From: Pithys albifrons albifrons
Taxonomy: Eukaryota > Chordata > Aves > Passeriformes > Thamnophilidae
Assembly (NCBI RefSeq): GCF_047495875.1
Contig: NC_092459.1
Location: 95,529,560-95,593,559, forward strand
Direction: 5' to 3'
Length of the DNA: 64,000 nucleotides
Part shown: piece by piece, positions 47,936 to 62,463 of the stretch
Position numbering within the stretch: the first letter of the stretch is position 1
Layout: each line of letters opens with the position of its first letter
Notes under the pieces: generated by a model
Told to the model about the DNA's origin: nothing
The model's database searches: none
The model's input: the letters and a program-made list of their open reading frames with translations, nothing else
Made by a program: the position numbers and the translations under genes

Positions 47936-50900
47936 AAACTATTAGTTTCCAGGAAAATGGGGCAAACACTACTGGATAATTCAAAACAAAGCAGTTACTT
48001 AATTTCTAAATGCAAGACAAAATTTAACACCAGATATAAGATGCATCCAGTGCACAGGTGTAGTGTGCTGTGTCTTGGATTCCTTCTTCCTGATGGAATA
48101 GTATTATGGAAAGAGCGATGAGATATGGGTCAAACCAAGCCAAAGAGTTTTCCCTGGAACTAAGTCTATTTTCCCTGAAATGAAACATCTGGCAAACCAT
48201 CTCTTTGTACTTCCCAGTATGTACTGACTTTGACCATAGCTGAAGGTTTTACCTTATTAAATCTTCGCCTCTGCAAAATGGCCCTTGGCCAGCCAGTAAT
48301 TGTCTGCAAACTGGGGGTGAGCACTTTGTGCCTGGCCAGAATGGACATTGTAACAAGAAATCTGTGCTTGTTCCATGAACCATGGCTGTCTGCTTCTCTG
48401 CAGGTCTCCCTTCACCCAAGCAATGCTTAACATCAAATCTGTTGCTTTATATGAAAATGGTTGAAGACTTGTTGTACCTGATGTAATGAGAGTGGATGCC
48501 TTGGAAAAATGGTCAAGTGTCAAGAAATATCTGCATAGAATGCCCTGAGTTAGCTCCTTTTCATTCAAGAAAAAATCTTATTTGAGGTACCAAAGGACAC
48601 TAACTTACGTGAAAATAGCATTTAAGATTCTGATGTCATCAATACAAGAAAACAGCTCCATTCAGTTTATGATCATGCACTTGAATTTAGGATGATTCAT
48701 TACAAATAGGCTCAACAAACTTGGACTTGTGGATTTCAAAGGTCTAACAGGGCTTGCTCAGTAGCACAGAGCAGTTCGATGCCATAGAATAGGGTGACAT
48801 CATCCAAATCAGTCATTATCCAGCTGAACAGAAATGACTTTCTGATACTTCATATTGCTTGTGCACACCTACCCTGGCCAGGTATTAGGACAATCAAGCT
48901 CCTCCTCTGTATGAGCAGTAGTGCCCTAAGAGTCCAAGATGCACAGCAGAGGCATTTTCATGTTGTTGTTATTCTATCAGAAAGATGTTGTTTCTCCTTT
49001 CAACAAAAGTAGGTAATAATGTTTTCTACTCCTTGAAAAAGATTCCTTAATATAAAAGACAGTACTTTTGTTTCAAGTTGAACTTTCAAAGTATAAAAAG
49101 TGCTTCTCTGATGAGACATTCTGCTTGAACGTGAGTTAACTTTATGCTCAAAGCAGAGTGTTTTTCTACATATACATACACACCATTATTCTGCCTTGCT
49201 TGCAGCATTGTCTGTTAGAACATAATCAGTTTATAAGAACAAATACTCTACTCATCATTCTAACTAAAAAACCTTTAAAGAAATTCAGCATTTGTATCAA
49301 ATGATTCCAACAAATTAGACAAAAGAAAATACTGCGTATGGTTTAAAAGGACAAAATCTTAATATATGAGCTATCCATCAGTAACTAGGTTTACCTGTGG
49401 TTACTGTGAGATCAGCAGATCTTGTAGCTTTTTCTTAAACATCTCAAGTTGTTTATTAACTTAAGTATTAGGTAATTAAAACAGTCCTTGTGGCACTATG
49501 CCTAGAGGCATCTTCCAGAGAGACTGAAAGGGGCCCATCTTAAAGGATGAATTTTATTGCTTCATCTTCTGTCAGGATATTGACAAAGCTGCTTATAAAA
49601 GTTTAATTATTTCAGACAACATTTTGTATCTTGAAATTATTTAGGGATTACCTGTGGAATTAGCAATTTTTAAAAAAATTAAGTCTCGAGGTAGAAACAT
49701 GGGTATGAAAAGGCACTAGTGGCAGACGATACAAAAAACCCAAACAAAACTAGTGTATTTTATTTATCCCAATCATTGTTTTCTATTTTAATCTGATGCC
49801 TTGAAAACTGTCCCACTTGGAGAAGAGTGTGGAAAAAACATCTATCTTTAGAAAGCTGTCTAATCTTAACAAGACAAATTTAAACAACTATGTTATAATG
49901 AAAGAAGTGAATATAATCAGTAAAAGAGAATATTGGGGCTTTAGTTGTTACATATTTTCCTACTTGGCTGCATTTGTATTTTTAAGTGTTTAGATTTCAT
50001 TAAGTGTGAAATGTTTGCATTTTGAAAGATTTCAAGGCCTGTTTTTTCAGTAACTAATATGTATTGTAGTACTAGCTAGTCTTAGCTTTTTGACATATGA
50101 GCTAATATAGGTTAAGATTTTAAAGAGATCCTGGATTAATGCCTAAATCTCTTGAAAGTGGGACTTAATAATCTACATCCAGATGCAAACTGATGAGACT
50201 TCAGGTTGCAGTTCACATAGGGAAGCTGTATAAAAAGCTTAATTTCCAACCTATCTGTTTATCAAGCATGCAGAGGAAAAAAAATCCAAGTGCTTCATCA
50301 AGATTCCTAGTAGGATTGCATAGGATGTATTTTATCAGACACCTGTAACGAATGAAAGGACTCTTGTATCTGGCTTTCTATTCTGCTTGTGAAAATCCCT
50401 GTAAAAATGTCTTTGGTCCTCTGGTATTGTTCTTAGCATGCTAATTTGGTTGTTGCCATAGCGATACTGTATTACATCATGGGAAGATGCATTAGGTGGA
50501 TCTCTTCTTCATTTTCCTGTTTATCCCAGGTTTACATTGTAATTGGTGTAAAATCTAGTTTGCTGTCCTAACTGATTTTGAATGCTCTCTAGAATGCCCA
50601 AAATTGGAGTTAAAAGCATGTTGCAGGAATGCTGGCATCCTTGTACCATTTGCCCTCACAGCTGATGGAAGAGTCTGGCTGGTTTGTGATGTTCAGCTCC
50701 TTCTTCAGGCTTTGAACTATTATTCTCATTTTTACCTAGTAACGAAAGAGAAACATGAAATGAGATCTGTTCGTCTGCTGCTCTTCCAGAATTATTATTA
50801 ATAAGGGCCAGTGTTGGAACTGATCTCTCATGTGTCAGAATTTAAAGGGTTCTCAGGCCACATCCTGCCCTGACTTCTGGAGCCCATGCAGCTTCAGGGA

Positions 50901-53900
50901 TGATCAAGAGTTCTCCAAACTCTGAGTGCAGGAACAGCACAGCAGTGGAGGCCTCAGATAGCCCCGGGCATCCTGTGGCATAGCAGCAGTCTAATTAACT
51001 ACCATTTGGATAGAGTTGTGCAAATTTTTTAAAGATTGATCCTTAGTAGGAGAAATGCTGTTTATTGAACATGAACCTGTGCTACTTTCTCAAGCCTCAG
51101 TTTCCAGCAGATGCTCTGCACTGCACTGCAGTTCCACCCTTTGGGTATGGTGCTGCCATCACTAATGTTTGCTGGCTCACAGTGGGACCATTTGGAAGGG
51201 TCTGCCAGTCCAGTAACAGCGAGTGGGAGGGAAAGATGGAGCTGAAAGAAGAATCACACTCTCTCTATCCGTCTTACTGATTTTGTTGATATGCCCTGCA
51301 GTTGATGCAAATTAGTGTGCTTTTAAACAGAGAAAGAAAAATACCAGGAGGAATCCAAATCCAAATGTGTCTAGTCTCAGGAATGTATATTGGACGATAA
51401 TGTGATAGTGCTCTAAAACCTAGAAGGTGATGACAGAGAAAAGTGCAACACACACCTAATGGGGATCTTTTTCTACGACATGTTGCAAACAAGTTCCTTT
51501 TAGACAGAGTAACATTGCTGAACAATCTAAACACTGTACAGTAGGGAAAGCAGTGCCACTCCATGATCCAGGTGCTGGAGAACACTCTGAATTTGTCCCA
51601 GAACTAGTTTCAGATGCCAGATCCCTGTTCCTGCTGTTTGAAATTTCAGCTGTCTAACCCTCAAAATGACTTCACCTCCCTCTGCTTTTGCTGTTTTATC
51701 CTAAAAAGGCACAAATTACAAAAGGCTCCCAGTAATTTTCTGCAGAAAACAGCAATTGAAAACAGCTGTTTGAATTTCTTGATGATGTTGACAACTGAAT
51801 GCAAGGTGGACTGTGGTGTAAGCAGACTGCAATAGCAGTATTCAAAAGCATAGTGAATTTGCTTAATATATGGTATGGTCTATGTATAGTTCTTCTGACA
51901 GGAGATGATCTATATATGTGTATGTGCATGTTCTCTGACACACTCATAGGCACACCCAAGCACTTGTTGCAGTGCAGAAACTATGGAACTTAGAAAAACA
52001 GGATATAGCTATAAAATAGCTAAATCTGCTTAGTTTTTTGCATGGTTTTATTTGTCTTCCTGGAAGCTTTTATAACAGCAGACAAATCATGATCTCTATT
52101 GACAATTCAGCTGTTGAAATACTTCAGTGAAAGCTCGATGATAGATGGGTGCACAGAAAAATCAGCAGCTTTCTGTATTTTGCTTTTCTGCCACTGTGCT
52201 TCATAAATTAAACAGATGAAAGTGTAGTGAGAATCTGCTCAGTACTAGGTGGTATTTCAGGGTTCCTTTATTTAGGCAGCCTGCTGAGTACCACATAAAA
52301 TCAGTGTAAATACATTTGATCTTGTGAAGAGAGATTGACTTTTTCATGAAGACTCTGTATCCCCATTACACTACTGACTTTTTCTGTTTTAGAGGCAAAA
52401 CAGAGAAGTGGAAAATTATTAATTGTACTTGGAGACTCCTTCGATTTTTTTTTTTCAGTATAGAGAAAGGGAAATATTCTGTGTTCTTTTGACCCCAAGT
52501 TGAAAAACACTCTATTTTCAGCACTGTTATTGGTATTCAAAGATGCACATGGCTTTAGGCACTGCCTGGCACTAAGGGATTGAAGATTTTAGTTCTCTTG
52601 ATGGGAGCACATTTTGGATTAACTTAATTTTGGATTAACCTAATTAACTCGGATTCCAATCATGGAGGCTAAAAGTAGCAATGAAGATGACCATTTGGAG
52701 GTTTTTTTCTTGTAAATATCTTGTGAGCAATTACAGAGGGAAAGAATCTCTTTTGTGATTCTTGATCTACTTGCTTAACTCCTTGTTTAGCTTGGTCAGC
52801 TGCTCTTTTACCTCTCTTTTTATATCTTTGGTATCTGATTTCTGATGTTATCTTCAGATCAGCAAATCTACTGCTGAGACTAGCAGTTACACATGAAAGT
52901 ATTGGTTTATATCAAAGAATCTAAATAACGATGTCCATTAACTACCCAACCCCTTATAAAGTGTTTTCAGTATGGGTAGGAAATAAAGTGTCTCGATCCC
53001 CATTGCTAACTTCTTCAACAAAGCAGCATGCTTGTGCTTGTAAGCATCATTTTAATGTGCTAAAATGACATGGAAAAAAATGGAAGTTCAGTGAACCAAC
53101 TGCAGGGAACACAATAAAGCTTTGATTGCTCTGCCAGAGCTTCTAAAATGTAGGTTAGTTGGCAAGTTGAGTTCACACTGTATTTGACTACAGCTTAGAA
53201 CTAAAAACTAGGGGAAAAAAATTTTTGTCTTTGCTCTAAAGCTGATGCTCTGAAAGACACACAGTCAACCTAACCTGTTATAGGACTGGTGCAGGAATTG
53301 CCATATTCCATACCTAGGTAACTGGTAAAGGTTTGTTCCCTGCTCTGATGAACTGTAACAAAGGAGAGCAAGCATTAATGAAGATTTTTTTCCCCACTTC
53401 TTTCTTATCCCATACCATACTTCATCAGTAGAGAAAAGTGGGGATTTTGCAGTCATTTTAAAGGCGATTCTGGTTTCAGCCACCACAGTTACTATTTCTG
53501 CACTGCTGTCTAGGGTACATTGAAAAAAATGTTGATGGGAATGCAAGTGATTGCTGGCTTGCTGAAGCAGGCAGGAGATTCCACAAATTCACATCGTCCC
53601 TGTGGTACACTGGAGATAGTTCTATAAATTCAGTAATGCAGCTATGATTATTCTTCTCCTCGCCTCCCAATTAACCAGTACTGCACATATTGTTCCCTGT
53701 CAAATATCTTATTTTGTCAGATGCCAGAGAGTAGTGTTGTTCTCTTTTCAAATTGCTGGTTTGATTTCTGGCAGTACTTGATTGCTTTAAAATGTGCTTT
53801 CTGCATCCATTTTCCTTAATACTTAATTAACTGGAGAAAACGACTGAAATGAGGTTTCAGTTGAGTAGGTGTTTCACTTTTGTCCCCACTATCTCATTCA

Positions 53901-56900
53901 TTTATTTCCTCTAACTCACCAAAGTAGTCTCAAAGCCTTTGTCTTTCATTTACAAGAAATTTTGCAGTTCAGACTATCTCTCTTTTAGCTAAATCCTCCT
54001 GGAAAATCCCATTCTGGAAAGAAGCACAGAGGCAAGATTGCAGAAGAGGTGGTGAAAACCGCCTGCAGCCAACTACCATGGAGCAGATCTCCATGAAACA
54101 CTTTTTATAAAGTAGCAGCAAATTTACCTTTTCTTCATAAGAATAATGTGGAAGGCTGCTACATTATGGCTTAGGACTGCATGCAGTCCAAGGTTATGCC
54201 TACCATATGCACTGGTTCCTCATAGGTAAGACACCAGCTTGAACATCCAGAATTCATTGAAGCAAACCAGGCTTTTAGTCTATGTTTTAATAGGATCCCT
54301 TTTGTTTCTCTATTTCAGCCTTAAAAAGAACCAAGACAATTGTAGCTAAATACAACAGTGATCCTGTGTCATCATAATGGGAGAAGGGAAAATGGTGATG
54401 AAATATGCAGTCCACAGTTTCGATTGCAGCTACTTAAGTAAGCAGGCAAACAGTTCACCTGCCTTGAAAAATACATAAGTAGATTCGCAATGGCAGGTGA
54501 TTGCAAAATGGTACACTGACCAGTGTGGTTTGACTTGCTCAAGATTGAGAAAATTCTTAGTATTACTGTAAGAATGAATCAAATGGAAAATGGATTGTGG
54601 GTTAATCAATTAGAATTGCTAAAGCATCCTCACTGAATTTTGTTTTATTAGGAGGTGATAATCACAATGGCCTCTTTTTTCTATGGAGGAATACCTGAGG
54701 GTATTCTTGACATGGAAGGGAGTCTAGAAGCTATCATACAGAAAGGGAAAAAGGATGGGCAAACTCTGAGAAACTCACTGGGAAAATTTTAAAACTGCTC
54801 AATTTGAAGATCATTGCAATGGGCATTCAATCTTAAAGACTTATAACAGAAAATTAGTTGTTCTTGTTGAAGCTTAGTAAAGGCAATTGGCAGTATCCAT
54901 GAGTAGGAAACACATAATGCCCAGTGTTTCAAAAGAAATTACTTTTGCAGCTCAGCATACTAGTGTTCAGAAAATATGGAGCAAGATATACTCCTTATGA
55001 TGGGGATCCAATGGATTCCTCTGTTCAAATGCTTTGTCACTGACTGATGAGATTTGCAGTCTTCAGTATCTTTTTCTCTTGAGAAGTTTATGACCATGAT
55101 AAACATTAAGAAGGACCCAAGAATAATGAAAAGAGCAACTTTAAAACCTTTTCCATGGCTCTAAAAGGATTCTTGCAATAATTTCTGAACTAACATAAAC
55201 GTTATTAGAACCTATCAGCAAGGCTGCTCTTTGTAAATACTATAAAGTAATTTTATATCTTCTGTGTTCTGTCTTGCTGAGTTGACTGCTATAATGAACC
55301 TTTAACAAAAGGGAAAAATCCAGTATAGCAGCTAAGGCTATGGAAGGCTGAGAACTATGAGAGTTTGTTGCCAGGCCTGCACAGTGCTGAGCTAGCAGAT
55401 TGGATCCTGTGTTGTATCTACGTGAGATAACTGTGTTTTAACTATGAGAGTTTTCCCTCATCTCATTTTGAAGCTTGGTGACATATACCTAAATCATGGT
55501 TTGGAGTTATGCTTGGTTCCAGCGGCTGAAGTAACCAAAGCTGTCAGCTAGGTAGGTGTGAAGAGTCTACTGTACATGTGTCCTCTGCTGAGATGGACCA
55601 TGTTTATGTGATACTCATCCAATTTTCCAATTGTCTCCATGTATGGAAACGGGTTTACTCTGGCAGATACGTACTTGAAGAAATGGGTATTTGCCCCTGC
55701 AAGCACACCACTGAATGTGCATATGAAATGGGGAGGGCTACATAGTATAAACAGTCAGAGCAGGCAGTAAAACTAGTAAATCCAGTTGAAACTTCAGAAG
55801 AAACTTAAGAAATTGAAATGAAAATATTCATGCTGGAATTTCTAAAAAATATTAGCCATGCCGCTTTGCCAAAATAGAAGATTCCTACTGTTAGTCCCAC
55901 ATGGAAGAGAACTTGTTTCACAGGACACTTCCTTTTCTGCCTGTGTTGGGGCCACTGGGTCAGTATGGTTTGGAAGAAAGTTTCCACATACCAGATCACT
56001 GACATTTTCTGTTGTGAGAAGAATAAACTTGGGTTCTGTGCTCATCTCAGAGCAGTCATTTTCATTTTTACTGGTTTGCTTTTAAAACTTTCCCATGTGC
56101 AGTATCTAATTATGGTACATTACAAAATTCTCCATTTAAATGGTAACAGTGTACAGGGCTGAAAGTGACTGTTGGTAAGTTGCTTATTCACTTTGATGAT
56201 TAAGCCACTAATTATTGCATTAGCATCCCAAACCACACTTGTTTCTGATGTATCTCCTAAAGCAATCCCATGAGACATGATGGGCTAAGTAGAAAGGGTA
56301 CGGCACTTAAAGAAGGGAAGGGCAGAGAACATGTAGGACACAGTACCAGGGATTAAGCACAAGTTGCTTTCTCCCATAGCTGCTTCAGTGTGACTCAAGA
56401 TAGTGCTGGGATGTAGTACATAAAAAAAGATTTTATTGCCTTACGAATGTGAAAATAGACCTTTCCACTAATGGCTATGAAAGACCCAATGACACTTCCT
56501 GCCAGGTCTTATCACTGAGGCTATACTCGCCTAGTAATCAGAGGAAATAATTTTATTTGGTTAAATAAAATGGCCTTTCAGCTTCTACACCATTGTAGTG
56601 TTCAGCTATCTGTGCTGTTCTGCTTTCCTGTCCTGAAATATTTGGTAACACTGCTGGGAGCTGCATTTACCAGCTGTCTTCAGTCTTCCCCTCATTTGAG
56701 ATAAAACTTTTGGTGTCATTGCACTGTATTTTTTAAAGAGTGAGCACTTTATGATCCTCCTAAAAGCAAAGACATAAACCAAGTGTAACATATTACTTTG
56801 CCTTCAGAAGATTTTGGCTTCATATGATAAAATTCCAGGAAATAAGTTACTTGGAACAGTTTGCTTATTGGAAGACTGATGTACTGATGGATCCCTCTCC

Positions 56901-59184
56901 CCTGCAGGTACTGTGTTGGTTTCCCATCAATTTCCTGAAATGATTCACTTACAGACCCATTTCAGGGCCCATTTCAAGCCCAGGAGTAACACTTCTTCCA
57001 CTTTCTTGGATTATAAGAGCTATCCTTTTACCTGCACCTCTTAGCAAGAACCAGTAATTTTTGGTTTTCTTTTTAAGGAAATATTTTTCATTGAATTGAT
57101 GGCTTCTTGAAGTGTATCTGAGTATGGATCAGGTTCTGCAGCAGAAATGTCATCCTTGCACTTCTAAAGGTATAAAAGGGCCTGATGTTGAATTTGAGCA
57201 AGGGCCTAGACAAAACCCCCCAACTTTTACAAGCTCTCCTGAGTGGAGACCATTTCATTACTATAGAAAATGGGGGAACTTGTTTGCTCTGTGAAAATTT
57301 GTTGGAAAACCTCTACAGTTTTCTAAGTAGTGTGCTAGAAAAAACCCTGCAGTTCTAAAACATAAAAGAACATTTGGACATCCAGAACTGGGCAGGTGAA
57401 AAGAACCCTCAGTTGAAGATTTCTAAGCAGACCACTGAATGCAGTCTGCAGAGGCAGTGAAACAGTGTGAGCAGCAGAAATAAATCTTGGTGGAAGGATT
57501 GGTGTATGCTTTCTCCTGGACACACTATTTGACATTGCATGTTGTAAAGCAAAAAAAAAAAAAAAAAAAAAAAATTGCTCCTCTGACACCTTGATGAATC
57601 AGATTGAAAAATCTCTTGTGCTGGGAGTCCAATGATAGCACTGCCCTCTGTGCCCCACTTTACACCAATGACTATTCTATGCAGATACGCAGAGAACAAC
57701 ATCAAAAGTGAAGATGCAAGTTATTTCAAAAGGCCCTTGTCTTTGAGGCACTGTCTTTCTTTCCTCCATGTGTTTCCTATAATCTTTCTCCATTCTCTTC
57801 ATCTTTGCTCTGAAGTTATCTACTTTTTTTCATAATAGAATTAGGCAATTAATTGCATTCTTCTTCCCCTCAGTCACTATGTAACATCCAATTAAGTGTG
57901 TCCCTGGAAGAGCAATGGTGCTGCTCTTTTTCTCAAAGCTGGAGAAGAGGCTGCAGGTACTAAAGCCATGAATTCCCCAGTAAGTGGTGAGGATTGCTTG
58001 GCTGTGAAGCATGACCAAACAGGGATGGTGGGTCAAGCCATGCATTTGGATGGGTTTAAGCATCTTCATGATGTATGAACTGGCAGTAGACCAAAGTGGA
58101 GGTTGTTTTAGGGAACAGATCTCAGACACTGGAGCATATGCCAGCAGGAACTTGGAGAGGGGTGTGTTGGTTTTGGATAGTAAGCACACAGAATAGTAGA
58201 GTCCAGAGAAAGAAGGACCCAAATAACAAGCTGGCAGGCATCCAGGATGGCTAAAAAAAGAGACTACAAAGACCTTGACATGTGTTTCCACCTTGTTATT
58301 TTGTCTGCCTGGTCCAGAAAACAGTGATAGTAAATAGAAGGACTTTGGTTTGAAGACAACATATTAAGAGAGAAAACCACATTTTTGTAGGACAAAAGTC
58401 CACTCACTATGGAATTCGCTTCCATTTGCTGGCCAATTCACTTTTAAAAGCCTCAAAGCGATTCAGCTCCATTACTTCTCATGTGGGAACTGTGCCTGTT
58501 CTAATAAATGTCACTGCTCACAAGCTTCTCCTGTTGTAAGTTATGCTTACACTTCTCATTTAATCTTCTCAAAAACACTTCTTTTTCCTGTGCGTGCTGT
58601 TTCTTCTAATACAGGGAGGCAGTTTAGTTCTTTTTCCTTTCATCATTGCATGGCTAAATATACAAATATGTGGTCAACAAAAATCTTTAAATTAGTTCTT
58701 GACTAGTTAGTTTCACTCCTCTTTTCTGAGTTTCTTTAAAGTCTTCAGTCAGTATTTTGGAGGTGAAAACATCAGACTTAAGCTCTGCAGAACAAAGCAT
58801 TCCTAGATATCAAATGTGTTGCAGTAGGACATAGTAGAAGTCTGCTACTGTTTACAAACTCATCCTTCTGGAAGGAAGGATGTACTTTCAGTTTCCTATT
58901 AAAGGTTTCTCTGCCCTATCTCTAAGGCAACAGTTGGCCTTACAAATATGTTCAGCATCCTCTAGTCAGATGTAAATTACATATCCTCTTAAACTGAGGT
59001 GCAGCTGCTGATTTTTCCCCACAAAACCAGCTCAGCTCAGCTGTTTCAGCTCAGATATTCCTCAAACATTTTTTCACCTACTGACTGTCCCTCAGTCCAG
59101 CAACTAAACAGTTACCAAAACACCTTCTCTCCCTTAACTGTAGCACTTTGAAAGACAAAATAACACTCTGCATTCTAATTGTTT
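47936..59184. other. Intergenic sequence between CENPF and the - strand gene
   Basis: About 11 kb, AT-rich, with no CR1 copy that I could recognise and no convincing exon. The longest open frame (- strand 57830-58291, 153 codons) has no features I recognise and competing frames on the other strand. An A24 run is at 57551-57574. Confidence 0.55.
57551..57574 (+). repeat. A24 homopolymer, possibly a retrocopy tail
   Basis: 24 A residues with an AATAAA about 70 bp upstream (near 57477). A retroposed transcript is possible, but I found no clear target-site duplication or parent gene. Confidence 0.4.
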
Positions 59185-59200
59185 TATAATTCCTTTGATA

Positions 59201-59206
59201 TTTATT
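59201..59206 (-). terminator. Polyadenylation signal of the SPATA7-like gene
   Basis: TTTATT on the + strand reads AATAAA on the - strand, about 117 nt past the stop codon of the inferred terminal exon. Confidence 0.45.
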
Positions 59207-59322
59207 CAATGTGCAAATCATGCATGTAACTCCCACATGCCTAGTGTTGAAGAAAGTACAATATTAAATGGTTACAAATTTGCAGGAACAAATAGGCAAA
59301 GGCAGCCCATTTAAAAGCCATA

Positions 59323-59528
59323 CTATGCCAGTTCCTCAGAAATGTTTTCACCTGAATCTGCTGCAGCAATGTGAGCTTTAGAGGGCAATGCCCAAGCCCT
59401 TGACCATGAATCCTTTGGGTCAACAGAGCCAATGAAGTGCCTTCTTGTACAGAGGCCTTTAAAGTCAGGTCTAGAGGAAGACTCAAGCATCAAGTTCCCC
59501 TCAAGGCTAGAATTAACAGTCTCACTCC
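59323..59528 (-). CDS. Inferred terminal exon of the - strand gene
   Basis: Read on the - strand, a long pyrimidine tract ending tttgtcccacag precedes the exon at 59528. The frame then runs 68 codons (SETVNSSLEGN ... SGENISEELA) to TAG at 59323-59325, followed by an AATAAA 117 nt on. It is Ser-rich, GC-richer than its flanks and coding-like. It does not match the SPATA7 C-terminus residue by residue, so its assignment rests on position and phase. Confidence 0.5.
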
Positions 59529-60082
59529 CTGTGGGACAAAGGAGAAGCATGGGACAGAAGAGCCCCAGGACCCTTGACCTGTGCACTGCCCACCAACAGT
59601 TAGCAGGCAATGCAAGTGGAAGGCTGTGACTGAATTCTTGCACTCTCTGCAGAACTCACAGTTCTGCTGCAGGCCCTTAGAAATGTCTTTTTATTTAATT
59701 TTTGTTTTCCTTTAATACAGAGACTTTAAAGAAGAAGGAATTTATCAGTTACTGGGAAGTAACCTAGAAACCTAGTGCTTTCTGTGAGAGCTGCAAACTC
59801 AGTTTGCAGTGCTAGTGTCCCCCATTTTGCTCCTACTATTTAACCTAAAGGAATTAGTTCAAAAGCCCAGCTGAGTCATCCACTCAGGACATGCAGTGTT
59901 GGATTTGGGTTTCCTCAGTCTGGGGAAGGCACTAGAAGTTCTCTCCATTTCATGGCCATGCCCATTTCATGGGCAAATACTTAGCCAATCTGGGATAACA
60001 GCAAAGATGAAGATAATGACAACACCACTAATGCCATCTTATCTGGGAATAACTTTTAAATGGAAAACAGCATATTCCTTAC

Positions 60083-60134
60083 AGTTTTTCAAAGAGCAGT
60101 TACAAGCGCTGCTCCCAGGAGAGGGCTCTAAACC
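60083..60134 (-). CDS. Possible small exon (52 nt) of the SPATA7-like gene
   Basis: Acceptor ttttaatccag and donor gtaagg on the - strand. The 52-nt frame is open from phase 0 (GLEPSPGSSACNCSLKN) and ends with one base, exactly what the terminal exon needs (TGG codon across the junction). Support is only splice sites and phase. Confidence 0.3.
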
Positions 60135-60628
60135 CTGGATTAAAATGGGCAAAGGTGCTTTCACTCATCCTAGGTAAGATGCCAGGCTTGCAGAGAAATG
60201 GACTGTGGCAGTATATTTGTGCCTGGCATTTCCTATTGCCCCTCCACAGGCTGCTTCTACTCAGCGTGGGAGATGTTCAGATAAGCATTTAGAGGTGTAT
60301 AGGTCTCAGCAGGCACCACATGAAGAGACTGTAATGTTTGACTTAGAGTTTTATATTCTACTTTGGTGACCAAACTCCTGTATACAAGCTATTAAAGCAC
60401 AAGGTCTTCTTACAGGATCTAGTCACAGCCTACAAGTCCCTCTTGCTCCAGAAAATGGCAGTTGCAGCAAAAAAGTGCAGTAACAAGCATTCCTCATGAA
60501 CAGGTTTCATTTAATTAAAGCCATTCTGCATGCCAACTACATTATCTTCTAGAAACCTTACTAGAGTAATACACAAAAATGTACAAAAAAAAATCTCTTT
60601 ACCAGTGTTCCATGGAAAACATCCTTAC

Positions 60629-60830
60629 TGATGCTTTTGTAGAGGGAGTTTCTCCTTGCCTTTTATTAAAATTTTGTACTAGTCGATCTGCCATAAATTG
60701 TTGCTCAGCATTAATACACAACATTTCTACTGGCGGTGACAGAAGATTTAATACTAGACTTTTTTTGCTCACCTCATCAAGGTTATGCCTCTTACTTTTA
60801 ATGTGCATTTGAAATACATCTTCTAATGTC
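60629..60830 (-). CDS. SPATA7-like exon (HIKSKRH motif)
   Basis: Acceptor cctttttttcttttttttaag-like tract, very pyrimidine-rich, ending at 60831; donor tca|gtaagg at 60628-60623. One base plus 67 codons, open throughout. TLEDVFQMHIKSKRHNLDE aligns with human SPATA7 FLERLFERHIKQNKHLEEE, and the following SKKSLVLNLL with KMRHLLHVLKV. A GTGAGC at 60772-60767 is an alternative, phase-compatible donor that would make a 58-nt exon. Read in isolation, H-x5-H looks like half a zinc finger, but no CxxC partner exists. Confidence 0.55.
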
Positions 60831-62146
60831 CTTAAAAAAAAGAAAAAAGGGAACATCAGTTCAAAAAAAACCAACTGTTCAAAGGCCATATACTTTCAAA
60901 ATGGAAAATAACCACTCAGCCTGTCTCAGATCACTTAAAATGCATCCCAGCTTTTCATTTTTGCTTCATCCCCTCCCCATCTCTACTGTATATGTAGGTA
61001 ACTAAAATATTAAGGATATTGGGGTTATTGGATATTCTCATTCCAAGTTCATGCAGTTTGGAAGGAACTATTCTAGGGACAGATTTTATGTATATAATTT
61101 CAATTTCTTCTTCCAAATTTAACATAAATGTAAGAATATTGGTGCTCTCCATCACAATGTAGTAGCTCTCCTCTGTAATTTGGTGGGTTCTAAGCCTCTC
61201 TTGGTATTGTCAAGTATTGTCCCACCATGTTAACTGGGTGAAACTGTTGAGGGTACTGGGGTGCTAGGCAGTACTGCAAGAAGTCTCCTTGATTCATTTG
61301 TAGCTGTGGGTCCTTTGTCCAGGATATGGTATTACTCAAAGAGGGCTTTTAAACTGCCTCTAGCCAACACTGTTTAGGCTCCGAAGGTCATTTGTACGAT
61401 TTCTTCGTTCTTGGGTCTCCTTTTCAGTAAATTCCAAGGGAAACAATAAAGGCTGAATTTTCATGGTCAGTTTTCTTAACTAGATGTACTAGGGAAAGAG
61501 AAATGTCTTCAGAAAGTTCTTTCAATATTTTTTTTATAGCTCTGACCAGCTGCAAGCAAAAGATGTGCTTATGGTGATGAGAACTGGTAAAAATCAAGAC
61601 CTATCTGAGCAGGGAAATTGGATCTCCAGGTTCTAAAATCATAACCGAGCTGGTTGCATTTTCAGACAATTGTAAAAAATGAAAATATCTGTAATGAGCT
61701 GCAGTGCTCAGCAGAGCTGGTTTGGTTGCATGCTGTGTATTAGAATTGGGAGGGCTTTCATGATTTTATCTGTAGAAAACTGGTCTAAATTAAAATATGT
61801 GTCTATCATATTAATCCTGTAGCAGCAGGTTAGCTAAGGCAGGTTAGCTAGTTGTGTCTTTTCCAGTTTTGCACAAAACCTGTTTAAAACTTCACCTCCT
61901 GATTCCAAATTAAAGGGTAATATTGATTGCTCACTTTTATTCCGCAGAGCAATTAAGTTCTGTTACTAGAGATCACCCGAGAAAACAATGGATAATTTCC
62001 CACATATTTTCCTTAACTTTATTTTTGAGGGAAGAGCATTTCTACAATCTCCATCTAAAATCAGCAGAATGGTCCTTTTACCCTACAGGCCCAATCACCA
62101 ACACCTTGGTGCCCCACTATGTTTCGATTTGGACTTAATGTGAAAC

Positions 62147-62463
62147 ACAGCACACACACACAGACACACACACAGACACAGACACACAGAGACACACACA
62201 GAGACACACAGAGACACAGGCAGAGACACACACACAGAGAAACACACACAGAGACACACAGAGACACACATACAGAGACACGGGCAGAGACACACACACA
62301 GAGAAACACACACACAGACACACAGACACAGAGAAACACACACACACAGAGACACACAGAGACACAGACACACACAGACACATACAGACACACACAGACA
62401 CACACACACACAGAAACACACACACACAGAGAAATACAGACACAGACACACAGACACACACAT
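62147..62463. repeat. (ACAC/AGAC)n microsatellite, about 317 bp
   Basis: Near-continuous CACACAGA/GACACA units, the largest simple repeat of the window. It sits in the intron between the two SPATA7-like exons. Long Cys/Val- or His/Thr-rich open frames on both strands are products of the repeat. Confidence 0.95.

Noticed and set aside
57830..58291. 153-codon - strand open frame
   Set aside because: No family features, no convincing splice sites, and overlapping frames on the other strand; probably chance.
48000..59000. KCNK2 first exon expected downstream of CENPF
   Set aside because: No sequence resembling the TREK-1 N-terminus or first membrane segment was found; it probably lies beyond the window.
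60773..60830. Half of a matrin/U1-type zinc finger (H-x5-H)
   Set aside because: No CxxC partner is found upstream, and the block aligns better with the SPATA7 C-terminal motif.
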